This document shows positions 1-5,393 of a stretch of 6,205 nt of DNA, piece by piece. Origin of the DNA: Pseudomonadota bacterium (GTDB taxonomy: Bacteria > Pseudomonadota > Alphaproteobacteria > Rhizobiales > Hyphomicrobiaceae); the NCBI GenBank assembly GCA_023390485.1, contig JAEWCT010000272.1, forward strand, positions 1-6,205. Reading direction: 5' to 3'. The notes beneath the pieces were generated by a model, which was not told the origin of the DNA, made no database searches, and worked only from the letters and a program-made list of their open reading frames with translations. Each line of letters starts with the position of its first letter. The first letter of the stretch is position 1. The position numbers and the translations under genes were made by a program.

Positions 1-635
1 TAAGACGAGTACGCGCCGTTTTCGTCGGTGAACCCCTGGTAGGCGTCGATGTATTTATAGCCGTTGAGATAGGCGCGCTCGCGGATGACGTCATTCATCT
101 TCTGAGCGAGTTCGTTGGCGTCCGTACGCGCAAGGTTGGGCATACCAACCCAATAGACACTAGCGTTCTTGCTCTTGAACACCCGCATCAGCCGATCGAC
201 GCGACGGGTATATTCAGCGAGCCAGGCTTCGCCGCCGGGGGGCAAGCGCTTGCCGTCGGCGCCACGAAAGGACATGCGGTCGTCTTCGCCGACCATGACG
301 ATGGCGATGTTGAGCGGCTGCGTTGCGATCGTCTTTTCGAGGTTTGTAACTTTCGCGTCGAAGTCCGCGAGACCGATGCCCGAGAACGGCGTCACCTGCT
401 TCTGGATATTCATCCGGGCGTCGGTGCCGAACGCGACGACTAGGCCCGCCAGCAGGCCTTCGGCAAACTCATCGCCATAGACGCCCACCTGATAGACGTC
501 GTTGTCGGGAAACGACGTTAGGAACGTCCCGCCCTGGTCGTCGTCCCCCGCGCGCACGGACGAAACAGGCACGGCAATGAGCGCGGCGAGGATTGCCGCG
601 AGCCAGAGGCAGAGATGCCTGGAGAAGGCGCTCAT
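1..635 (-). CDS. DUF459 / SGNH-hydrolase-like exported protein (partial, C-terminus outside window)
   Basis: The visible part is 211 codons of a secreted protein related to the SGNH/GDSL hydrolase clan (DUF459 type). Residues 1-29 look like a signal peptide: a short polar start with R6 and H7, a Leu/Ala-rich core, and a likely cut after V-R-A29. Family-like blocks follow: G-D-E-F-A-E-G-L at 54-61 (block I), F-S-G at 84-86, V-G-E-D-D-R at 115-120 (block III), W-V-G-M-P at 162-166, and Y-I-D-A-Y-Q-G-F-T-D-E-N-G near the cut edge. The block I serine is Glu56 and the block III Asn is Asp118, so classical hydrolase activity is doubtful. The last block, with any catalytic His, lies outside the window. 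The ATG at 635 is fixed by an in-frame TGA six codons upstream; a GAAAGG sequence lies 11 bases before it. The gene follows the transglycosylase on the same strand. The family call rests on overall pattern; the substrate is unknown. Confidence 0.8.
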   Translation of the reverse strand, partial: MSAFSRHLCLWLAAILAALIAVPVSSVRAGDDDQGGTFLTSFPDNDVYQVGVYGDEFAEGLLAGLVVAFGTDARMNIQKQVTPFSGIGLADFDAKVTNLEKTIATQPLNIAIVMVGEDDRMSFRGADGKRLPPGGEAWLAEYTRRVDRLMRVFKSKNASVYWVGMPNLARTDANELAQKMNDVIRERAYLNGYKYIDAYQGFTDENGAYSS

Positions 636-657
636 CCGGTCAGGTGCCTTTCACGAA

Positions 658-671
658 CCGCAAGATTGCGG
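658..671 (-). other. Short stem-loop in the 5' leader of the DUF459 gene
   Basis: CCGCA pairs with TGCGG around a four-base loop. It sits about 10 bases upstream of the likely ribosome binding site of the DUF459 gene and would lie inside the mRNA leader. No run of T follows on either strand, so it is not a typical intrinsic terminator. Its function is unknown. Confidence 0.35.
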
Positions 672-694
672 AGGGCGTATGATTCCAAGGCCCC

Positions 695-723
695 ACCATA
701 CAGCTTCGCTGCCCGGCCTCCAA
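695..723 (-). promoter_or_regulatory. Candidate promoter for the DUF459 gene
   Basis: On the minus strand, TTGGAG (718-723) and TATGGT (695-700) are separated by exactly 17 bases. They match a sigma-70-like -35/-10 pair at 3 of 6 and 4 of 6 positions. Transcription would begin roughly 50 bases before the ATG. The match is weak and the -35 lies in a hairpin loop, so this is only a candidate. Confidence 0.25.
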
Positions 724-731
724 CGCCGGGC
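711..731 (-). terminator. GC-rich stem-loop after the transglycosylase gene
   Basis: GCCCGGC and GCCGGGC form a perfect 7-bp stem with a 7-base loop, starting 24 bases after the transglycosylase stop codon. A second small stem (CAGC-TTC-GCTG, 701-711) abuts it. No U-run follows, so it is not a classical intrinsic terminator. It could stabilise the 3' end of the upstream mRNA or cause pausing. Confidence 0.35.
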
Positions 732-755
732 CGCATCCCAGCAACCCGATTGGGG

Positions 756-2009
756 TTACCGCTTCGCCTGCGAGTTGGCGTGAGCGAGCACGCCATCCGA
801 CGGCCAGCAGTCGATTTTCAGACCATTGGCCTTTTGATAGAGCCCGATCTGCTTGCGTGTATTGGAGCCTATTTTCCCATCCGTCTTGTCCATGGGATAG
901 CCCAAATCCTTGAGCTTGGCTTGCAGATCGTGAACGATCTGCGTCCTCGGCTGCGCAAAGGATTTCCACGGTGTCACGAAATCCCCCTCGCCGCGGATGC
1001 GGTCGCCGAGATTGCCGACGAACAGCGCGTAAAGGTCGGACGTGTTGTAGAGCCGGATGACACGGAAATTCTGTGCCGCGAGGAATGCCGGACCGTAAGC
1101 ACCCGCCGGCATCATCAGGTAGGCATCATCGCCAAGCTGCGCTTGCGTGAACGGCACACCGCTCGCCTTTCGAAAGCCGAGCTTCAGCCAGTCGCCGATC
1201 GGCCGGGCGTCGGGCGGTCCTTCGAGCGAGCAATCGGCCTTGGCGGGCGCAACCACCTCGTAACCCCAGCGCGCACCGCGAACCCAACCCTTGCCCTCGA
1301 GCTGCCGCGCGGTGAATGCGAGCGCATCCGCGACCGAGCGCCAGATGTCGATCTTACCGTCGCCATCGCCATCGACCGCGTACTTGAGATATTCCGTCGG
1401 CATCGCCTGCGTCAGTCCCAACGCCCCGGCCCAGGACGATTTCATGTCGGAACGCGGCACGCCCTGTTGCAGCATCTGAAGCGCCGCGATCAACTCCTCG
1501 CGAAATTTATCTTTGCGCTTTCCGACATAGGCGAGCGTCGAAAGCATCCGGATCGCATCGTTCGGCGGATGATAAGTCCCATAGGCCGTTTCGCGGCCCC
1601 AGATGGCGACGAGCGTATAACGGTCAACGCCCGTCATCTTCTCGATGCGTTCAAGATCGGTTTTATGCTCGGCGAGAAACTTCCGGCCCTGGACGGCAAG
1701 CGATTCGAGATAGGGCTTAGAAAGATAATCGGCAGCCGTCTTCGTGAATTCAGCTTGCCCGCTGTTGTCGACCTTGGGCCGTCCGGGAATGTCGAGATCG
1801 GGAATGCTGTAATCGGGTTCGACGCCTGCGAAGGCCGCATCGAATGTTTTGCGGCTGACGCCCGCCGCCTTCGCATCGGGCCACAGGCTCTCGACGAAGG
1901 TACGGAATTCTTCGGTAGGCTTCGCTTGGACGACGGGCGCGGCAAACACCATTCCGGCCGCCAGGACGACAGCTGACAAGATCTCGTAAATACGTCGTCC
2001 TAACAGCAT
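756..2009 (-). CDS. Lytic murein transglycosylase, MltB family, with C-terminal peptidoglycan-binding domain
   Basis: The 417-residue protein is predicted to cleave the MurNAc-GlcNAc bond of peptidoglycan in the periplasm, leaving 1,6-anhydroMurNAc ends. Residues 1-29 form a signal peptide (basic R5-R6, hydrophobic core, likely cut after V-Q-A29). There is no lipobox Cys, so it is probably soluble rather than a lipoprotein like E. coli MltB. Residues ~32-340 are the SLT_2 catalytic domain. W-G-R-E-T-A-Y-G carries the expected catalytic Glu140, G-A-L-G-L-T-Q-A-M-P at 195-204 is the family substrate-cleft motif, and D-G-D-G-D-G-K-I-D at 213-221 resembles the EF-hand calcium loop of Slt35. Residues ~355-410 are a PG_binding_1 domain (D-G-K-I-G at 377-381). 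An AAGGAAGG ribosome site (2019-2026) lies 9 bases before the ATG. The gene follows galE by 87 bases on the same strand. Domain assignment is firm; the exact paralogue name is not. Confidence 0.93.
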   Translation of the reverse strand: MLLGRRIYEILSAVVLAAGMVFAAPVVQAKPTEEFRTFVESLWPDAKAAGVSRKTFDAAFAGVEPDYSIPDLDIPGRPKVDNSGQAEFTKTAADYLSKPYLESLAVQGRKFLAEHKTDLERIEKMTGVDRYTLVAIWGRETAYGTYHPPNDAIRMLSTLAYVGKRKDKFREELIAALQMLQQGVPRSDMKSSWAGALGLTQAMPTEYLKYAVDGDGDGKIDIWRSVADALAFTARQLEGKGWVRGARWGYEVVAPAKADCSLEGPPDARPIGDWLKLGFRKASGVPFTQAQLGDDAYLMMPAGAYGPAFLAAQNFRVIRLYNTSDLYALFVGNLGDRIRGEGDFVTPWKSFAQPRTQIVHDLQAKLKDLGYPMDKTDGKIGSNTRKQIGLYQKANGLKIDCWPSDGVLAHANSQAKR

Positions 2010-2043
2010 CGATCGCTGCCTTCCTTGCGTAACTGGCCCCAGT

Positions 2044-2060
2044 GCGGATGAGCGCGGATG
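2044..2060. repeat. Two GCGGATG direct repeats, 10-bp period
   Basis: GCGGATG occurs at 2044-2050 and again at 2054-2060, with a degenerate third unit just after. The one-helical-turn period, about 35-50 bases upstream of the transglycosylase start, would suit a regulator binding one DNA face. It is short enough to be chance. Confidence 0.25.
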
Positions 2061-2068
2061 CGTGCGAT

Positions 2069-2091
2069 TGCCTGATTTTCAGGGCATTTTT
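2069..2091 (+). terminator. Hairpin plus T-run between galE and the transglycosylase gene, plus-strand orientation
   Basis: TGCCTGA pairs with TCAGGGCA (one bulged G, 3-base loop) and TTTTT follows at 2087-2091. The T-run is on the plus strand, so as an intrinsic terminator it would stop transcription entering galE antisense. For the minus-strand genes it is only a small hairpin directly after the galE stop codon. The stem is short and terminator activity is uncertain. Confidence 0.3.
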
Positions 2092-2096
2092 GGGGC

Positions 2097-3098
2097 TCAG
2101 ACCTCGACGGTGCCCGCCTTTAAGGCATCGACCCGCCGTTCCCAGTTAAGCGCCTGCGCGACGATCTGTTCCAAATCGTCATGCTGTGGCCGCCACCCGA
2201 GCTTTTCCCGAATTTTTGCCGACGCGGCGACGATCGCCGCTGGATCGCCCGCGCGCGGAGGCGACAGCAGAACCTTGAAATCGACGCCGGAAACCCGCTT
2301 CACCGCGGCGATGACCTCAATGACGGAATAGCCCTTCGAGTAGCCGCAATTGAAGATGTCGGACGCCCCGCCCCGGCGCAGATAATCGAGCGCCACCGAG
2401 TGCGCCTTCGCGAGATCGCTGACGTGGATGTAGTCGCGCACGCAGGTGCCGTCCGGCGTCGGATAATCGGTTCCGAAGACCTCCATTTGCGGGCGCTTGC
2501 CGAGAGCCGTCTCGCACGCGACCTTGATCAAATGTGTCGCCCGGGGCGTCGATTGTCCGGACCGGCCCTTTGGATCGGCGCCCGCGACGTTGAAATAGCG
2601 AAGTGCGACAAAACGGAAGTCATGCGCGCGAGCCGCATCCGACAGCATGATCTCGGTCATCAGCTTCGACGAGCCATAGGGCGACATCGGGGCTGGTGGC
2701 GCACTTTCCGGCACCGGATTTTCCTCCGGATTGCCGTAAACAGCTGCAGTCGACGAAAAAATGAAATTCTTCACCCCGGTTTCGACTGCGGCGGCGATGA
2801 GGCCGCGCGATTTGACCGTATTGTTCAAATAATAGCCGAGCGGATCGGCGACTGAATCCGGAACCACGATCGACCCGGCGAAATGAATGACCGCATCTAC
2901 ACCGTGACTGAGCATCGTTTTCTTGACGAGATCGCTATCTGCGATATCGCCCACCACGAGCGTCGCGCGGTGATCAACGGCCCAGCGAAACCCCGTAGAC
3001 AGATTATCGATGACGACGACGTCCTCACCCCTGTCCACCAGTTCGAGCACCATGTGGCTGCCGATGTAACCGGCACCGCCGGTGACCAGTACGCTCAT
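2097..3098 (-). CDS. galE: UDP-glucose 4-epimerase
   Basis: The 333-residue cytoplasmic enzyme interconverts UDP-glucose and UDP-galactose with bound NAD (Leloir pathway and supply of galactose to surface polysaccharide). It is an extended short-chain dehydrogenase. The Rossmann motif G-G-A-G-Y-I-G is at 7-13, D31-N-L-S-T binds the NAD ribose side, and S-S-T-A-A-V-Y-G at 115-122 holds the catalytic Thr117 (Ser124 in E. coli GalE). Y141-x-x-x-K145 is the catalytic pair and R-Y-F-N-V-A-G follows at 167-173. R-D-Y-I-H-V at 221-226 and the C-terminal R-A-G-D-P-A segment complete the substrate domain. Length is near the usual 330-340. At the position of E. coli Tyr299, which limits use of N-acetylated sugars, I align Ile289. 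The canonical M-S-V-L-V-T-G-G start is the only sensible one; a GGGAG lies about 12 bases upstream, a rather long spacing. It is divergent from galU. Confidence 0.95.
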   Translation of the reverse strand: MSVLVTGGAGYIGSHMVLELVDRGEDVVVIDNLSTGFRWAVDHRATLVVGDIADSDLVKKTMLSHGVDAVIHFAGSIVVPDSVADPLGYYLNNTVKSRGLIAAAVETGVKNFIFSSTAAVYGNPEENPVPESAPPAPMSPYGSSKLMTEIMLSDAARAHDFRFVALRYFNVAGADPKGRSGQSTPRATHLIKVACETALGKRPQMEVFGTDYPTPDGTCVRDYIHVSDLAKAHSVALDYLRRGGASDIFNCGYSKGYSVIEVIAAVKRVSGVDFKVLLSPPRAGDPAAIVAASAKIREKLGWRPQHDDLEQIVAQALNWERRVDALKAGTVEV

Positions 3099-3263
3099 AG
3101 TTGCAATCGACTCCCGACTTCGATACCCACAGACCTAAAGGAGACGGCGCCTCAGCGCAAATGACCCACCGCGCGCCCCTTGAGATTCCTTCTCGAAATC
3201 GGGGAATAGCCATAAATCATTACCAAATGAGTTTGGACCGCATCTCTGGCGTCCTCGGAGCAT
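3099..3263. promoter_or_regulatory. Divergent galE-galU intergenic region
   Basis: These 165 bases separate two head-to-head genes, so promoters for both should lie here. I see no strong -35/-10 pair on either strand. Two small dyads are present: ATTCC (3185-3189) with GGAAT (3203-3207), and TCATT-ACCA-AATGA (3217-3230) in the most AT-rich part, about 35-50 bases before galU. Either could be an operator or part of a promoter. No regulator is identified. Confidence 0.5.
3257..3260 (+). promoter_or_regulatory. Ribosome binding site that decides between two galU start codons
   Basis: GGAG lies 3 bases before the first ATG (3264) and 6 bases before the second (3267). The adjacent ATG-ATG pair makes both readable, but the spacing favours the second. 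Confidence 0.6.
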
Positions 3264-3266
3264 ATG

Positions 3267-4163
3267 ATGAGCGTTGCAAAAAGACCTATCCGTAAAGCTG
3301 TCTTCCCGGTAGCGGGTCTCGGAACCCGATTTCTTCCCGCCACCAAGGCAGTGCCCAAAGAAATGTTGACGGTCGTCGACAGGCCCGTCCTCCAGCATGT
3401 GGTCGACGAGGCGCGAGCCGCTGGCATTGAGCATTTCATTTTCGTCACCGGACGGAACAAGGGCGTCATCGAGGATCACTTCGACAAGCAGTTCGAGCTT
3501 GAGTCGACTCTCTCCTCCCGCGGCAAGAACAAGGAGCTCGAAGCCCTCGCCCGCGATCTTCCGCAGGCGGGACAAACGAGCTTCACGCGCCAGCAGTCCC
3601 CGCTTGGTCTCGGTCACGCGGTGTGGTGTGCGCGGGAATTGGTCGGTGATGAGCCGTTCGCATTGCTTCTGCCGGACATGCTCCATCACAGCCGCACGCC
3701 ATGCCTCGGCGATATGATCGAGGCCTATGCGAATACGGGCGGCAACCTGATTGCCGTCGCGCCCGTACCTGACGATCAAACGCATCAATACGGCATCGTC
3801 GGCGTGAAGGATGTGAACGCCAAGGTCTCCCCGATCACCGGCATGGTCGAGAAGCCGAAGCCCGGCACGGCGCCGTCCAACCTTCACATCAGTGGACGCT
3901 ACATTCTGCAGCCGGAGATTTTCGGACTGCTCGCAAAGCAGGAGCGCGGCGCTGGCGGCGAAATCCAGATCACCGACTCCATGATCAGCCTGATGCAAGT
4001 CGCCGGACAACCGTTCCACGCCGTTCGTTTCGATGGCGACATCTACGACTGCGGATCGAAGCTCGGGTTCTTGACCGCCAACGTCGCGCTGGCGCTCGAG
4101 CGCCCCGATCTTGCGAGCGACTTCAAGCGCGAGCTGAACCGGCTGCTCGCAGCGAACGCATAG
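3267..4163 (+). CDS. galU: UTP-glucose-1-phosphate uridylyltransferase (UDP-glucose pyrophosphorylase)
   Basis: The 298-residue cytoplasmic enzyme makes UDP-glucose from UTP and glucose-1-phosphate, feeding GalE and glucan, exopolysaccharide and lipopolysaccharide synthesis. It is a single nucleotidyltransferase (GT-A-like) domain. Counting from the Met at 3267, the nucleotide-binding signature [11 protein letters not shown] is at 17-27, P-K-E-M-L at 30-34 and S-P-L-G-L-G-H-A-V at 111-119. L-L-P-D carries the metal-binding Asp137, V-E-K-P is at 194-197, G-G-E-I-Q-I-T-D at 230-237 and Y-D-C-G-S-K-L-G-F at 260-268. Length matches bacterial GalU (about 300). An ATG three bases upstream at 3264 is possible, but the ribosome site spacing is poorer. 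It shares an upstream region with galE; kdsD follows after 169 bases. In rhizobia such a gene is also called exoN. Confidence in function is high. Confidence 0.95.
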   Translation: MSVAKRPIRKAVFPVAGLGTRFLPATKAVPKEMLTVVDRPVLQHVVDEARAAGIEHFIFVTGRNKGVIEDHFDKQFELESTLSSRGKNKELEALARDLPQAGQTSFTRQQSPLGLGHAVWCARELVGDEPFALLLPDMLHHSRTPCLGDMIEAYANTGGNLIAVAPVPDDQTHQYGIVGVKDVNAKVSPITGMVEKPKPGTAPSNLHISGRYILQPEIFGLLAKQERGAGGEIQITDSMISLMQVAGQPFHAVRFDGDIYDCGSKLGFLTANVALALERPDLASDFKRELNRLLAANA

Positions 4164-4187
4164 CCTCAGCTATCGGCTTATTGGCGT

Positions 4188-4207
4188 AACCGGACGCAGA
4201 AACGGTT
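4188..4207 (+). terminator. Weak candidate galU terminator hairpin
   Basis: AACCG and CGGTT form a 5-bp stem with a 10-base loop about 25 bases after the galU stop codon, followed by a T-rich but broken stretch. A smaller stem, TAGC-CTCA-GCTA (4161-4172), overlaps the stop codon itself. Both are weak, and galU-kdsD readthrough remains likely. Confidence 0.2.
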
Positions 4208-4209
4208 GG

Positions 4210-4224
4210 TTAATTTCGCTTTAA
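4210..4224. promoter_or_regulatory. CtrA-type box, TTAA-N7-TTAA
   Basis: TTAA at 4210-4213 and TTAA at 4221-4224 are separated by exactly 7 bases, a perfect match to the core consensus of the alphaproteobacterial cell-cycle regulator CtrA. The box lies in the galU-kdsD gap, about 108 bases before the kdsD start. I found no other exact box in the window. That CtrA acts here is inference; no convincing -10 was found at the expected distance. Confidence 0.4.
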
Positions 4225-4275
4225 GACGAACCAGGGGTTGCTTCTGCGCCTCTCAAAAGCGAAAGTGTTAATGTC

Positions 4276-4304
4276 GTTCGGCCGAGTCAGGGGGCCAGCC
4301 GAAC
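4276..4304 (+). other. Perfect 7-bp stem-loop in the kdsD leader
   Basis: GTTCGGC (4276-4282) and GCCGAAC (4298-4304) are exact inverted repeats around a 15-base loop that contains a run of five G. The hairpin ends 28 bases before the kdsD start, just upstream of the G-rich ribosome site at 4316-4322. There is no T-run. It could be an operator, or an RNA structure influencing translation; function unknown. Confidence 0.35.
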
Positions 4305-4332
4305 ACCGGGCGAATGGGGGGAAATCAAGCGG

Positions 4333-5364
4333 ATGCAGAAGGTCATTCCATTCCAGTTGCCCGAGGGCGAGCGCCGGGGAACTGCTGGCGAATCCGATGA
4401 GACGACGCCGATTTCGTCGGCGCTTCGCACGCTCAATCTCGGCGCCGAAGGTTTGGCGCAGCTTGCGAACGACGTCGCGGGCCCCATGGCTCAGGCGTTC
4501 GATGAAGCCGTTCGCCGCCTCAAGGCCGTCAGCGGCCGCGTCATCGTAACCGGCATCGGCAAGAGTGGCCACGTCGCCCAGAAAATTGCCGCGACCTTCG
4601 CTTCGACCGGAACGCCGGCCTTCTTCGTTCACCCGGGCGAAGCCTCTCACGGCGACCTCGGAATGATCACGCGATCGGATCTCATCCTCGCGCTGTCCTG
4701 GTCCGGCGAAACTGTTGAACTCAAGCCGATCATTACGTATTCGCGCCGGTTCGCGGTGCCCTTGATCGCGATCACCTCGCAGGCGAATTCCGCACTCGGC
4801 GAGCAGGCCGATATCCTTCTACTGCTGCCGCGCGTGAAGGAAGCGTGCCCGCACGGCCTCGCGCCGACGACGTCGACCACCATTCAGCTGGCGATCGGCG
4901 ATAGCCTCGCCATCGCGCTGCTGGACGCGCGCGGCTTCACCGCCCACGACTTCAAGATCTTCCATCCCGGCGGATCGCTCGGCGCCAACCTCAAGTATGT
5001 CGCGGACGTCATGCATCCATCCGAACGGCTGCCGTTGATCGCAAGCGGTGCTCCGATGTCCGAAGCTCTTGTCGCCATGACCGAGAAAAGCTTCGGCTGC
5101 GTCGGCGTGACGGACGCCAAAGGACGCCTCATCGGCGTAATCACTGATGGCGACTTGCGGCGGCACATGGGCGCCAGACTTCTCGAAGTGACTGTCGACG
5201 AGGTGATGACCGCGAAGCCCAAGACGATCGCGCCGACTTTGCTCGCGTCAGCCGCCCTGGAACTGATCAACTCGTCGCGCATCACGGCGCTGTTTGTGGT
5301 CGAGAAGCAGAAGCCCATCGGCATCGTGCACGTCCACGATCTGCTGCGCGTGGGCGTCGCCTAG
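4333..5364 (+). CDS. kdsD: D-arabinose-5-phosphate isomerase (KdsD/KpsF family; SIS plus two CBS domains)
   Basis: The 343-residue cytoplasmic enzyme converts ribulose-5-phosphate to arabinose-5-phosphate, the first step toward Kdo of lipopolysaccharide. Residues ~40-200 are the SIS sugar-isomerase domain: T-G-I-G-K-S-G-H at 73-80, H-P-G-E-A-S-H-G-D-L-G at 100-110, S-W-S-G-E-T-V-E at 122-129, K-E-A-C-P-H-G-L-A-P-T at 169-179 and H-P-G-G-S-L-G at 211-217. By alignment from memory to E. coli KdsD, the four active-site residues Lys59, Glu111, Glu152 and His193 are all kept, as Lys77, Glu129, Glu170 and His211. Two CBS motifs follow at ~222-280 (ending I-T-D-G-D-L-R-R) and ~286-343 (ending V-H-D-L-L-R). 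The protein is about 15 residues longer than E. coli KdsD, mostly an N-terminal extension. The ATG is preceded by GGGGGGA at 4316-4322, spaced 10 bases. It could be a GutQ or KpsF paralogue, but the biochemistry would be the same. Confidence 0.93.
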   Translation: MQKVIPFQLPEGERRGTAGESDETTPISSALRTLNLGAEGLAQLANDVAGPMAQAFDEAVRRLKAVSGRVIVTGIGKSGHVAQKIAATFASTGTPAFFVHPGEASHGDLGMITRSDLILALSWSGETVELKPIITYSRRFAVPLIAITSQANSALGEQADILLLLPRVKEACPHGLAPTTSTTIQLAIGDSLAIALLDARGFTAHDFKIFHPGGSLGANLKYVADVMHPSERLPLIASGAPMSEALVAMTEKSFGCVGVTDAKGRLIGVITDGDLRRHMGARLLEVTVDEVMTAKPKTIAPTLLASAALELINSSRITALFVVEKQKPIGIVHVHDLLRVGVA

Positions 5365-5393
5365 TCGAAGGGCGAGCGCAAGCGCAACGCCTG

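Noticed and set aside
615..1976. A 453-codon plus-strand open frame antisense to the transglycosylase gene
   Set aside because: It overlaps the whole of a gene with clear catalytic motifs, shows no recognisable domain, and has the Arg/His-rich composition typical of a mirror frame in GC-rich DNA.
2181..2855. A 224-codon plus-strand open frame antisense to galE
   Set aside because: The galE frame is certain from its NAD and catalytic motifs; the antisense product is Arg/His-rich and has no recognisable domain.
3180..3208. TTGAGA-N17-GGAATA as the galU promoter
   Set aside because: The -10 element is a poor match, and nearby alternatives are equally weak, so no promoter position is claimed.
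3227..3295. A 22-codon frame starting at an ATG in the galU leader and overlapping the galU start, as a possible leader peptide
   Set aside because: It has no ribosome site, no codon pattern suggesting attenuation, and no stem-loop pair that its translation could switch.
3135..4019. A 294-codon minus-strand open frame antisense to galU
   Set aside because: It lies opposite the motif-verified galU frame and has no recognisable motifs.
4290..4321. G-runs before kdsD as a G-quadruplex
   Set aside because: Only three runs of three or more G are close together, and the last run of six cannot be split into two triplets with a loop, so a three-tier quadruplex is not supported. The last run is better read as the ribosome site.
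5365..5393. A bidirectional terminator between kdsD and hemH
   Set aside because: Only 4-bp stems (GGCG/CGCC, GCGC/GCGC) are possible and there is no T-run on either strand.
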